Origin: Candidatus Thorarchaeota archaeon
GTDB lineage: Archaea; Asgardarchaeota; Thorarchaeia; Thorarchaeales; Thorarchaeaceae
Length of the DNA stretch: 48,444 nt
Reading direction: 5' to 3'
Assembly: GCA_018238825.1 (NCBI GenBank)
Contig: JABCSP010000001.1
Location: 1 to 48,444 of the forward strand
Within the stretch, counting starts at the first letter, position 1, and each line of letters starts with the position of its first letter. The position numbers were made by a program, and so were the translations under genes. Shown here piece after piece: positions 1 to 7,165 of this stretch. A model generated the notes under the pieces. It saw nothing but the letters and a program-made list of their open reading frames with translations. It was not told the DNA's origin and did no database searches.

Positions 1-381
1 AGCCGTATAATTCCCAGGTATTTGTTTACCACTAGCAACAGCCATATTTTTAAGGGCAAACAAAATATCAACAGGTGCAACTTTCTGTGGACAACGTTCT
101 TGGCATTCATAACATGTAAGACACAACCAAATTTCGTTTGAAGAAAGCACTTCTTCTCGCATCCCAAGAAGAATCATCCGAATGAGTTGATGTGGCTTGT
201 ACTTCCACATATTTGCAATAGGACAAGCTGCTGTACAAGTGGAACAAGCAAAACAAGCTGATAGCTCTTCGCCGTTTGGCATGCTCTTGATTTCTTCTCG
301 AAACTTGGAATCAAGCTTCGACATATCGATTGCGTCAATCAGTGTAACTGGCGGACCAGTTGGTTCATCGATTTCAGTCAT
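1..381 (-). CDS. hdrC: HdrC, heterodisulfide reductase-type iron-sulfur subunit C (partial, 3' end outside window)
   Basis: The 127 codons visible on the minus strand start at ATG 379-381 and run off the left edge. Two ferredoxin-type cluster motifs are visible: CFACSTCTAACP near residue 43 and CLTCYECQERCP near residue 87, each C-x2-C-x2-C-x3-C-P, so the protein should bind two [4Fe-4S] clusters. The spacing and the segment between the motifs are typical of HdrC, which passes electrons between HdrB and HdrA or a membrane partner in cytosolic heterodisulfide-reductase-like complexes. HdrA/HdrB would lie to the left and are not visible, so the physiological disulfide or electron acceptor cannot be stated. 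A succinate-dehydrogenase/GlpC-type iron-sulfur subunit is the main alternative. Confidence 0.85.
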   Translation of the reverse strand, partial: MTEIDEPTGPPVTLIDAIDMSKLDSKFREEIKSMPNGEELSACFACSTCTAACPIANMWKYKPHQLIRMILLGMREEVLSSNEIWLCLTCYECQERCPQKVAPVDILFALKNMAVASGKQIPGNYTA

Positions 382-467
382 GGGATACACCACGGGTTGT
401 TAACGAGAAACTCGCTGAGTTATGTGCGAAATTGAAGCCCATATTAAAAGTTTGTAAAGAAGGAATA

Positions 468-665
468 TTAACCGGAAACCTCTTTTTCAAATCCCTCACG
501 ATAAATCAAGAGAAGAATACCCGATAAACTAAGGAAAATCGTTACTTCATAAAGAATAATCCAAAGAATATCCATTGTATTTAGAGGATACATCAGACCA
601 CCTAACATGGCCAAAATCATACAAAAGGTTCCAATAATCAGATAGACGATTTTGTGAGGGGGCAT
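468..665 (-). CDS. Small two-TM membrane protein, function unknown
   Basis: This 65-residue protein has two hydrophobic segments, about residues 6-26 and 31-54, joined by a short polar turn. The C-terminus is charged (YREGFEKEVSG), which suggests a helical hairpin with the tail in the cytoplasm. It starts at ATG 663-665 with no obvious Shine-Dalgarno. It lies between the small coiled-coil gene and HdrC, all on the minus strand. I do not recognise a family. It could be a membrane anchor for the downstream Hdr-like complex, but that rests only on position. The even hydrophobic pattern and lack of frame breaks favour a real gene. Confidence 0.55.
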   Translation of the reverse strand: MPPHKIVYLIIGTFCMILAMLGGLMYPLNTMDILWIILYEVTIFLSLSGILLLIYREGFEKEVSG

Positions 666-690
666 AAGATGAAAGCGGGCGTACTGACTC

Positions 691-987
691 TTAGGATTTT
701 CTGTCAGATGACAAAGCTAATTCTATTACTTCTTCGATCCTTTTTCTGAGAGATTGATATGATTTTGTTGTTGTTTTGAGAACATCTATGTTTAGTTGAA
801 TCAGGTACCCCTTGAGGTCTTCTGTTTTTCCTTGTAGATTTGTCAGAGTAGGAGTTTCTCTAACCAACCGAAGTACTCCTGTCAAAGCAACTTGGAACTT
901 TTCGTGAATCGCATCAATCTCTTTTTGTTGCTCATTCAAGAGTGTGAGCAGAGAGTCTAGTTCGTTTGCTATTTGTTCATTATTCAT
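691..987 (-). CDS. Small helical coiled-coil protein, function unknown
   Basis: This 98-residue protein is largely helical, with heptad-like stretches (LDSLLTLLNEQQKEIDAIHEKF near the start, and the last 40 residues) and no cysteines. I chose ATG 985-987 over an upstream in-frame start at 1053 because it overlaps the stop of the Gins51 gene by 8 bases, a usual sign of translational coupling; the longer version would lie deep inside Gins51. Being coupled to Gins51 and downstream of PriS suggests a replication-linked or housekeeping role, but no known family is recognised. Confidence 0.6.
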   Translation of the reverse strand: MNNEQIANELDSLLTLLNEQQKEIDAIHEKFQVALTGVLRLVRETPTLTNLQGKTEDLKGYLIQLNIDVLKTTTKSYQSLRKRIEEVIELALSSDRKS

Positions 988-1618
988 CTGCAATGACCCC
1001 ATCTTCAGGTATAATGCGACTTGCGGTGCCATCACGTAACCATGTTCTTGCATTAGCTACTGGAATCTTAGCAACGGCCTCTTTCTCGAATGGACCATGT
1101 GTTTTTTCATCAAGTCCCATGAATGGTTCCTCAATTGGACGTAGGAATCGAACAATAATATAATCAATATCTTCATCTATTTCATCCAGAGTTTCATCGG
1201 ACTTCTTTGTGGTTTTTCTCTTCTTGTCTTTAGATTTGGATTGCTGAGTTGCTCCTGAAAGAGCTTCTTTTACAAAATCGATATGACTATCAAGTGCACG
1301 TTGTGTTTCTTTGTAAAATTCTTCTTCAGCTAATGTCATATCACCAGTGGGTTTACGATTAGAGAATGCTGCTTTCAGTATCTTGTTTCTTCGATATTCT
1401 AATAGATCCTTCAACATGAATTCGATGTTTAGAGCTTGTTGTGACAATAAATCAGCTTGTAGAACATCATCGGCATTTGTTGAAGCTAGTTCAAGACGTA
1501 CTTTGGAGAGATATGAAACCATTTTACTCAGACGAAGGTCTGCAAGATTTTGTAGTGCGTTATTTGATATTTCATCGTCCCATGCATTTTTGATATCATT
1601 ATAGCTAATTTCACTCAA
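980..1618 (-). CDS. GINS complex subunit, Gins51 type
   Basis: This 212-residue protein has a helical N-terminal A domain (about 1-125), a highly charged Lys/Asp/Glu linker (about 126-155), and a C-terminal B domain with the sequence pattern VRFLRPIEEPFMG...GPFEKEAVAKIP. The A-then-B order is that of Sld5/Psf1, that is archaeal Gins51 (Gins15). GINS binds MCM and Cdc45/RecJ-like proteins in the CMG helicase at replication forks. The start is TTG 1616-1618, overlapping the PriS stop by 8 bases, so primase and GINS are probably translated together. The partner Gins23 is encoded at 44571-45128. The linker is rich in Lys, but its role is unknown. Confidence 0.88.
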   Translation of the reverse strand: MSEISYNDIKNAWDDEISNNALQNLADLRLSKMVSYLSKVRLELASTNADDVLQADLLSQQALNIEFMLKDLLEYRRNKILKAAFSNRKPTGDMTLAEEEFYKETQRALDSHIDFVKEALSGATQQSKSKDKKRKTTKKSDETLDEIDEDIDYIIVRFLRPIEEPFMGLDEKTHGPFEKEAVAKIPVANARTWLRDGTASRIIPEDGVIADE

Positions 1619-3092
1619 GCAAAGCGACTCCCTTACTTAGTACAAAGACCGCAGCAGCTATTGGCAGTTCCACAGACTCACCACTAGAAGGACCATACTT
1701 CTCGTCATTGATTACGAATGATGGGATATTAGGACCCTTATGAAATCTAACATTCAAAGTTCCTTCATTAAAAGCTATGGCATCATTGAATGGATTGAAT
1801 GTATCTAAATCGTCCCTAGTCAGTTCAGTGACTAAAAACCCAGTCTTACCATTGATACTACCTATCAGACGAATGACTCTGTGAATATCATGAGTGACTG
1901 GTCTATCAATTTCACTTCCAAAGCGCTCTACAGCTTTCTCTGCTATCTCTTGCCACGATTTTATTCCAACACCTTTGACCTTACCACTCAACACAGGACG
2001 CGGTCTCTGGAGCATATTTATCGCAATAACTCTCTCGTCTTTAAGGAGTTTCACCCATTTCTCTCGACCTGGATATGTGTCAATATTATGAATAAACTCT
2101 ACCATGGCATCAGCGACTTTGCCAGACCAGCCGGGAATATCACGAGAAGGAATTAGATTACCACCTCTCTGTGAAATGATAGCCTTGTTACCTCTAAATC
2201 CAGAACCCATTACGTAATGTACAATCTCTATACGCGCATTGGAATCTAATGTGTACACTTTAGGATCATGAACTCGAATGTGATATCCTCGGTGACCACT
2301 GTAGTTAAGCTGTATCTTATCGGAATCAAAACCTAAATCATCTGTTAAGAACTCATCATAGAGTTTCATCGTATGCTTTCGTGCCACACCAAGGCATTTG
2401 TTACAAATCCATTTTCTTGTACTGAAGCCGTATAACTTTCTGGAGGTTGTTGCTTTACAATCCGGACATGTTTTTGGTAAATCTCCACTTCCAATCTTAC
2501 CACACTTTGGATTATCACAATACCAAGCATCACCACAAACTGGACAGATTTCTGGTGGTTTTCCTGTTCCTGTTTTACCACAGGTAGGATTCTTGCATCG
2601 CCAAGAATCATGGTCGTTTGCACATTTCAAATCTAGGTGATCAGCATCTATGTCAAAAACTAGTTCAGCCCCCATCCATTCTTTTTCATGCATTTTTATT
2701 GCAGTTGGAAATCCATAGAATGCAGCTGAATGGTATACACTGTGAGGCGCAATTTTAACCAGATTTCGTAGTAGATCATCTCTAGATTTGTAACCTTCAT
2801 GACGAATCCAATTAGTTACACTGACTGCCTTGGAATCACAGTTTGGACACTTTGTTACAGGCTGAAAGGATTTTCCTGATTTACCGCAACCTGTTCGAAC
2901 TTCATTTCCTGATTCATCACGACCAATCTGTTCACGGCAACGCCAGTTATATTCCCATGCTTGAATTGCAAATTCGCGTGTATGAATTTGGTCTGGAACA
3001 TCGACAGACTTTGGGTTTTCAGAGTAGTACTCGTGAAATAGAAGTCGTAGCTTCATAGTTGTCGTTGTCTTTTCCTGATTTTGCGCTGACAT
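1611..3092 (-). CDS. priS: DNA primase catalytic small subunit PriS, with extra zinc ribbons
   Basis: This is the catalytic subunit of archaeo-eukaryotic primase, which makes RNA/DNA primers for replication. Numbered from ATG 3090-3092, the catalytic DxD is at residues 147-149 (VFDID), motif SGHRGYH at 265-271, and a third motif HDIHRVIRLIGSINGKTG near 405. It is about 490 residues against the usual 340-400. The extra length is zinc-binding: Cys 52/69/82/85 form an N-terminal ribbon, and two near-identical ribbons (C166/C171/C183/C186 and C192/C197/C209/C212) lie between the catalytic aspartates and SGHRGYH. C157 and C230/C233 probably form the usual PriS zinc knuckle around that insertion. 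A GTG at 3110 is in frame, but GGTGGAG ahead of ATG 3092 favours the ATG. PriL is not in the window. Confidence 0.93.
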   Translation of the reverse strand: MSAQNQEKTTTTMKLRLLFHEYYSENPKSVDVPDQIHTREFAIQAWEYNWRCREQIGRDESGNEVRTGCGKSGKSFQPVTKCPNCDSKAVSVTNWIRHEGYKSRDDLLRNLVKIAPHSVYHSAAFYGFPTAIKMHEKEWMGAELVFDIDADHLDLKCANDHDSWRCKNPTCGKTGTGKPPEICPVCGDAWYCDNPKCGKIGSGDLPKTCPDCKATTSRKLYGFSTRKWICNKCLGVARKHTMKLYDEFLTDDLGFDSDKIQLNYSGHRGYHIRVHDPKVYTLDSNARIEIVHYVMGSGFRGNKAIISQRGGNLIPSRDIPGWSGKVADAMVEFIHNIDTYPGREKWVKLLKDERVIAINMLQRPRPVLSGKVKGVGIKSWQEIAEKAVERFGSEIDRPVTHDIHRVIRLIGSINGKTGFLVTELTRDDLDTFNPFNDAIAFNEGTLNVRFHKGPNIPSFVINDEKYGPSSGESVELPIAAAVFVLSKGVALLE

Positions 3093-3146
3093 CGATTTGA
3101 ACTCCACCACTCAATTACGACAGGAATAGATTCAATCTTACTTGGT

Positions 3147-3905
3147 CTATCTACGTTCGACACGTGGTGCTAAGATGAAACTGATGGCTCCAGCCTCAGC
3201 AATTGGGAATTCCAACATCATTGGCTTGCTTCCAGTGAATTGAAGGATAATACTATCACTAGCAATCGCTTTTGATATCTCAGCGAGATAGTTAAGCGCG
3301 TACATAGCAGTAGATGGACCAGCACCAACCTTCAGCTGGAAAAGAGCTGGATCTTCACCCTCGGTGGTCAAAGTAATCTTCGCTTCACCAGTATCGCCTT
3401 CACCTGTAAAGGTAAGTAGATTCTTTTCAGCACTTATCTTTACATGACTAGAAACAACACCAACATCTTTGATTGCTTGTTTGAATGCGTCTGCATACAT
3501 CTCAGCCTTCACACCAAACTCCATTCCCGGCTTATTCGTTTGACTATCAGGAGGTGTAAGAAGCTGAAGTTTGAACTGTCGTTCTGCCTGACCAATCATC
3601 TTAATCTCAAGTCGATTATCAGAATCATCAAGGTTGAACTCTAGATGTTCATCCCCACCCATCCGTTTGCTAACTCGGACAAGCTCATCAATTCCAAGGC
3701 AAACGTCATACTCACCCTTGCAGGTAAATTCTTGAAAAATTGTAGATGGAAGATTGAGGTCGACCATAGCAGCCTTGGATGAATCAAGCTGTCTCAATGT
3801 CATTCCGGATTCAGATACTTTGAGGTGTGCCTCAGTCAATAATGTAGCTAAAGCATCCACTATCTGTTTCCAGGTCTTCGTGCTGTCTAGGGTAGCGTGG
3901 AACAT
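3147..3905 (-). CDS. pcn: PCNA sliding clamp, copy 1
   Basis: This is a 252-residue DNA polymerase sliding clamp: a ring-forming processivity factor that also recruits PIP-box proteins at forks. It has the full PCNA length with two clamp domains, the interdomain region around LQLLTPPDSQT (near 118-128) and a C-terminal tail LAPRVERR. It is a close paralogue of the gene at 4040-4795: by eye most residues match, and N-terminus (ATLDSTKTWKQIVD) and C-terminus (LAPRVERR) are shared exactly. GGAGAT precedes ATG 3903-3905. A TATA-like TTTAAATG lies 77-84 bases upstream, so this copy may have its own promoter as well as read-through from copy 2. Primase follows after a short gap. Confidence 0.95.
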   Translation of the reverse strand: MFHATLDSTKTWKQIVDALATLLTEAHLKVSESGMTLRQLDSSKAAMVDLNLPSTIFQEFTCKGEYDVCLGIDELVRVSKRMGGDEHLEFNLDDSDNRLEIKMIGQAERQFKLQLLTPPDSQTNKPGMEFGVKAEMYADAFKQAIKDVGVVSSHVKISAEKNLLTFTGEGDTGEAKITLTTEGEDPALFQLKVGAGPSTAMYALNYLAEISKAIASDSIILQFTGSKPMMLEFPIAEAGAISFILAPRVERR

Positions 3906-3981
3906 TATTCAGTTATCTCCAATATCATTGTTAGGGTCTTTGGTCAAGCAGGTTTGAACATATTTTGACATGCGGTATGCC

Positions 3982-3989
3982 ATTTAAAA
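3982..3989 (-). promoter_or_regulatory. Putative TATA box for PCNA copy 1
   Basis: In the 134-base gap between the two PCNA genes the minus strand carries CATTTTAAATGG. An archaeal TATA box here would place the transcript start near 3960, giving a leader of about 50 bases. A separate promoter would allow the two clamps to be expressed in different amounts. Only the sequence match supports this. Confidence 0.35.
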
Positions 3990-4039
3990 TGTACTTCTCG
4001 GTAAATGCATGTATCAATTTGTATTGAATTTTGGCTCCA

Positions 4040-4795
4040 TCATCTTCTCTCTACACGGGGAGCAAGAAGATAACGAATCTCACCGCTCTCTCCAATTGTA
4101 AACTCAAGCATAATTGGTTTATGTGCTGCCATATGAAGTGTCAATGTATCACCAGATATAGCCTTAGCAATCTCTATCAGATAACTAAGTGCATACATTG
4201 ATGTCGCATCACTCGTGGAGCTGAGATGAAAGAGAGATGAGTCATCACTACCAAGTTTCAAAACAACTTCTGCTTCTCCTGTATCACCAGCACCTGCAAA
4301 GGTTAGTGTATTCGAGGTAGCCGTGACTTTCAAATGATTTGAAACCACTCCAATATCTTTCACTGCGTGTTTAAAGGCATCAGAAAGCATCTCAGCGCGA
4401 TTTTCAAAAGAGGGGGATATTTTCTGAGTCCGCTCGTCAGGAGGGGTCAGTAATTGGAGTTTGAATGTTCTCTCAGCATGACCAATCATTTTGATTTCGA
4501 ATCGTTTCTCAGATTCATCAAGATTGAATACTAATCTATCATCTCCCGCCATTCGTTTACTCACTTTGACTACTTCAGCTATGCCTAAGCAAATTTCATG
4601 TTCTTCAGTACAATTGTATTCCTGAAAAACACTTCTTGGTAATGTCATGTCGACCATAGCGGCTCGGGAAGAGTCATACTGAGTTAACGTGATTCCACTC
4701 GATGACACCACCAAGTGAATTTCTGTAAGTAAAGTGGCTAGAGAATCTACAATCTGTTTCCAAGTTTTTGTACTATCAAGTGTAGCGTAAAACAA
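4040..4795 (-). CDS. pcn: PCNA sliding clamp, copy 2
   Basis: This is a 251-residue sliding clamp, the tandem paralogue of the gene at 3147-3905. The start is TTG 4793-4795, supported by GGGTGA six bases upstream, which overlaps the end of the OB-fold gene 6 bases away, so the two are probably co-translated. Differences from copy 1 cluster in the C-terminal half (the region after the AEMLSDAFKHAVKD segment) while the DNA-facing lysine/arginine segments (VSKRM) and the tail are kept. Two clamps could form separate homotrimers or a mixed ring, as known in Sulfolobales heterotrimers; sequence alone does not decide. Both look intact. Confidence 0.95.
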   Translation of the reverse strand: MFYATLDSTKTWKQIVDSLATLLTEIHLVVSSSGITLTQYDSSRAAMVDMTLPRSVFQEYNCTEEHEICLGIAEVVKVSKRMAGDDRLVFNLDESEKRFEIKMIGHAERTFKLQLLTPPDERTQKISPSFENRAEMLSDAFKHAVKDIGVVSNHLKVTATSNTLTFAGAGDTGEAEVVLKLGSDDSSLFHLSSTSDATSMYALSYLIEIAKAISGDTLTLHMAAHKPIMLEFTIGESGEIRYLLAPRVERR

Positions 4796-4801
4796 TATTA
4801 T

Positions 4802-5176
4802 TCACCCACTCATCGTTTTTAGAACTTTATCTTCCATCTCTAAGATTTCTTTGTACTGTTCAATATTGAGAGTATCAATAGGGTGCACAATGGTTGCATT
4901 CAACCTTGCTTCCTTCTTTTTCTTTACAGTCTTGGTGGTTACGTCCCCAATAATGAGGTACTTCTTCTTTAGTTCAAGAGTCCCTTCAACGCTTACCCAA
5001 ATACTTCCAGCTTTGTCAACTTCTGAATCATATAGATCTTGAATAAGAGCTGCACCTGGGCTTGAATCCACTACTATTCCTAAAACTCGAACTGGTCCAT
5101 CAATCGAAGGGGAAATATTGCGAATAGTAGTAAGTTTTGATGCTTTCTTTCTAGGGATCTTCTTTTCTTCGGTCAA
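4802..5176 (-). CDS. Single OB-fold protein, RPA32/RPA-like (putative ssDNA binding)
   Basis: This 124-residue protein has a basic N-terminus (KKIPRKKASK) followed by one OB-fold-like region from about 25 to 100. Its pattern is VRVLGIVVDSS, a 'D' in the loop, IWVSVEGTLELKKKYLIIGDV, then LNATIVHPID. This follows the strand pattern of RPA2/RPA32-type OB folds, where a helix (here EQYKEILEMEDKVLKTM) follows the barrel. It is probably a single-stranded DNA binding factor or partner. The start is TTG 5174-5176. Position between TFS and PCNA copy 2 in the replication block supports a replication role. No zinc finger is present, unlike many archaeal RPAs. It may instead be a generic RNA-binding OB protein. 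Confidence 0.6.
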   Translation of the reverse strand: MTEEKKIPRKKASKLTTIRNISPSIDGPVRVLGIVVDSSPGAALIQDLYDSEVDKAGSIWVSVEGTLELKKKYLIIGDVTTKTVKKKKEARLNATIVHPIDTLNIEQYKEILEMEDKVLKTMSG

Positions 5177-5280
5177 ATCACATTCGCCTGTCTATTATTA
5201 TCAGAGATAGGAGATTTTAGTCATCTCTATTTTTATCATCTAGTGGTGCTATAAATGTGTCACTTACATTTCGGTTGAAA

Positions 5281-5610
5281 CTAGCCACCATAGTTGCGCC
5301 AAGTGTGTTTACACTTTGTGCATCTATAAAACTCAGTTGCTCCTTCATCACCACGTCTCGTCTGTACTGTCCAATAGTAAGCATCATTATTGTTACATTT
5401 AGGACAACTAGCTCTAGTGATTGGCATTGGAATGGAATCATCCTCAACTACAATGATTTTATCACGAGGTCCTTTCTCGATATTTTGAGTAACTCTTAGT
5501 CTTCCTTCGATTTCTTTGGTGTGCTCACAACTACGGCATTTCAAGACTCTTTTACCGTCATCCTGTGTAAAAGCAACCATCATTATACCACATTTTTCAC
5601 AGAATTCCAT
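5281..5610 (-). CDS. tfs: Transcription cleavage factor TFS (TFIIS/RpoM-like)
   Basis: This 109-residue protein has two zinc ribbons: an N-terminal one (CEKCG...CRSCE, residues about 4-27) and a C-terminal one (CPKCNNNDAYYWTVQTRRGDEG...CTKC). The acidic pair in RRGDEGAT, preceding the final strand, matches the RSADE-type loop of TFIIS/TFS, which enters the RNA polymerase active site and stimulates transcript cleavage to rescue stalled complexes. Length fits archaeal TFS exactly. The canonical loop is changed at its second position (GDE instead of ADE), but the catalytic Asp-Glu pair remains. It starts at ATG 5608-5610 and sits between RNA-processing and replication genes. Confidence 0.92.
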   Translation of the reverse strand: MEFCEKCGIMMVAFTQDDGKRVLKCRSCEHTKEIEGRLRVTQNIEKGPRDKIIVVEDDSIPMPITRASCPKCNNNDAYYWTVQTRRGDEGATEFYRCTKCKHTWRNYGG

Positions 5611-5686
5611 AGGGACTGTTCTCCACTTCTGCGTCGCAGTGCTTTGTTGTCAATTAAGCGTTTTGACTTGTCACATTAAATGAAAA

Positions 5687-6097
5687 TTACGGCAGATGCT
5701 CAATATTACTTTCTAGAAACTTTTGAAATGATACAGCTGCAATCTCACCCTCTTTCTTTCGACTGGTTGTGTTGTCGATTTCAAGTGACTCTGAGAGAGA
5801 ATTTACCATATCAGAAATAGTGATTTTCTCGGTCATCCACAAGTATGCCATAATTGCTTCGTAAGCATCACCAGCTCTTCCTGCGTCAGTTCTACGGTTC
5901 ATATGGCGATATACAGATGTTGCACGTATTGCACGGGCAAGCACACTATCACGTACTTTTTCGCCTGTTGGATAACCAAGAACTAAAGATTTAGCTAGAG
6001 AGTAGGAAAAATTGACAAGACCGTCACCCACCTTTGCTAGACCTTTGTCATGCATGATGCTTTCGACATTCGTGTGTTCAACAAAGCTTTCCCACAT
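5687..6097 (-). CDS. RNase III-like (Mini-III type) protein
   Basis: This 136-residue helical protein carries both acidic signatures of the RNase III catalytic fold: KVGDGLVNFSYSLA near residue 21 (compare VGDA..) and GDAYEAIMAYLW near residue 75 (compare ADxFEA). It has no double-stranded-RNA-binding domain, so it resembles bacterial Mini-III in size. A dimer would place the Asp/Glu residues of both motifs around Mg2+ for dsRNA cleavage. The first motif has GDG where GDA is usual. ATG 6095-6097 is preceded by GGTGATC. Linkage to RpoL and Csl4 suggests a role in rRNA or other stable RNA maturation; that is inference. Confidence 0.75.
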   Translation of the reverse strand: MWESFVEHTNVESIMHDKGLAKVGDGLVNFSYSLAKSLVLGYPTGEKVRDSVLARAIRATSVYRHMNRRTDAGRAGDAYEAIMAYLWMTEKITISDMVNSLSESLEIDNTTSRKKEGEIAAVSFQKFLESNIEHLP

Positions 6098-6125
6098 ATG
6101 GGATCACCAAAGAATCAGTCTATTC

Positions 6126-6416
6126 TTAGTCTACACTGTGATCAGAAACAGCTTGCTTGAACCTTTTTCTGAACTCTTCAGTGCGTGCAAGCATTTTCTC
6201 AAGTGATTCTCGTAGCACAACATTGGATTGGCGCCTCTTTGTTCGTAATGTAACAACAGGGCTTGCAAGTAGTGGATGAGCAATATTGTATCCTGCAAAC
6301 TCTACAGATGGTTCTTCAAGGAGTGTCTTACGTAGAAGATTCGGAAAAGAATGTCCTTCTCCACCAATCTCAAATTTCATTTCAAATTTTGTATTTTCTA
6401 TTGTTCTTGGTTTCAA
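6126..6416 (-). CDS. rpoL: DNA-directed RNA polymerase subunit L
   Basis: This 96-residue protein is RpoL (equivalent to eukaryotic RPB11/AC19), which pairs with RpoD to form the assembly platform of RNA polymerase. The conserved HSFPNLLRKTLLEEPSV and YNIAHPLLASPVVTLRT segments (residues about 22-60) give the family clearly. The start is TTG 6414-6416, which overlaps the stop of Csl4 by four bases (TTGA), so translation is coupled. The order Csl4-RpoL is common in archaea. Confidence 0.95.
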   Translation of the reverse strand: MKPRTIENTKFEMKFEIGGEGHSFPNLLRKTLLEEPSVEFAGYNIAHPLLASPVVTLRTKRRQSNVVLRESLEKMLARTEEFRKRFKQAVSDHSVD

Positions 6417-7165
6417 TTACGACGCCTCCTATCGTTCTGTCGTCCACGACCCCTATCAGATCGCCTATCATCATAGCGTCGGTCTCCGCCTCTACTACGA
6501 TTGTCATATCGTCCGCCGCCTCTACGATCATATCTATCGTCCCTGTCATAGGACCTACGACGTGGAGCAAGATCGGGTCTTGCTTCAAGACCAAAGAGTT
6601 GTCCATAATCGTTGGCTACTTCTCGAGTTTCTCGATTTTCGCATCTGAGACAGAACATATTATTATTCGAGGTTAATGTAAGAGGATTTCCACATCTAGA
6701 ACATTTCGCCAGAATCACACCTAATTCAGGACCCACAACACTAAGCACAGTAGGAATTTCATGAGTGTTGATAGCTGTGGCTCGGACAATGTCAGTTGTC
6801 CGCATCACATCATGCATGCTCTTGACGAAACGCCGGGTCACGTTGCTGATATGTATTTCACCAACTAGACCACTATGGAAGTCTTCACCGTTCCTTCTAA
6901 CTATAGAGATTTCAGCACGCTGTTCGTAAGCATTACCTACCTCTCCTATTAGAATATCACCGCTGACTGGAAGTGCGATCTTCATCTTGCCATCTGGAGT
7001 CAGAACCTTGATACTTCGTTCTTTGAGGTCCATTGAAACTGCACCAGGTGCTGCGGCATATACAATCCCATCTTTCTCGTAGGTGCCATAACTTGGTGAT
7101 AGTTCTTCGATAACGCATAACTGCTCACCGGGTACCACAATGTCACCGCTCTTAACGTCAGCCAT
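6413..7165 (-). CDS. csl4: Exosome RNA-binding subunit Csl4 with an Arg/Gly/Asp/Tyr-rich tail
   Basis: This exosome cap subunit recruits RNA to the Rrp41/Rrp42 ring for 3'-5' decay. Numbered from ATG 7163-7165 it has an N-terminal Csl4 domain (about 1-60), an S1-like OB domain (about 65-145) and a zinc ribbon with Cys155/158/172/175. Archaeal Csl4 normally ends soon after the ribbon, near 190 residues; this one continues for about 50 residues (200-250) of low-complexity sequence built mostly from R, D, Y, G and S with repeated RGG, RYD and DRR units. Such tails bind RNA weakly and can favour condensation. The ATG overlaps the methyltransferase stop (ATGGCTGA); an in-frame GTG lies at 7174. 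Confidence 0.93.
   Translation of the reverse strand: MADVKSGDIVVPGEQLCVIEELSPSYGTYEKDGIVYAAAPGAVSMDLKERSIKVLTPDGKMKIALPVSGDILIGEVGNAYEQRAEISIVRRNGEDFHSGLVGEIHISNVTRRFVKSMHDVMRTTDIVRATAINTHEIPTVLSVVGPELGVILAKCSRCGNPLTLTSNNNMFCLRCENRETREVANDYGQLFGLEARPDLAPRRRSYDRDDRYDRRGGGRYDNRSRGGDRRYDDRRSDRGRGRQNDRRRRN

Noticed and set aside
988..1053. Longer N-terminus for the coiled-coil gene after Gins51
   Set aside because: It would lie inside the Gins51 coding region; the ATG at 985-987 with 8-base overlap is more natural.
5177..5280. Possible C/D box guide RNA in the gap between the OB protein and TFS (GATGAT...CTGA on the minus strand)
   Set aside because: Only one loose C-like and one D-like box are seen; no C'/D' pair and no terminal stem.
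6263..6676. Plus-strand frames opposite Csl4/RpoL rich in Ser, Ile and Tyr/Arg
   Set aside because: They are complements of the RGG-rich Csl4 tail, explained by codon content of that tail.
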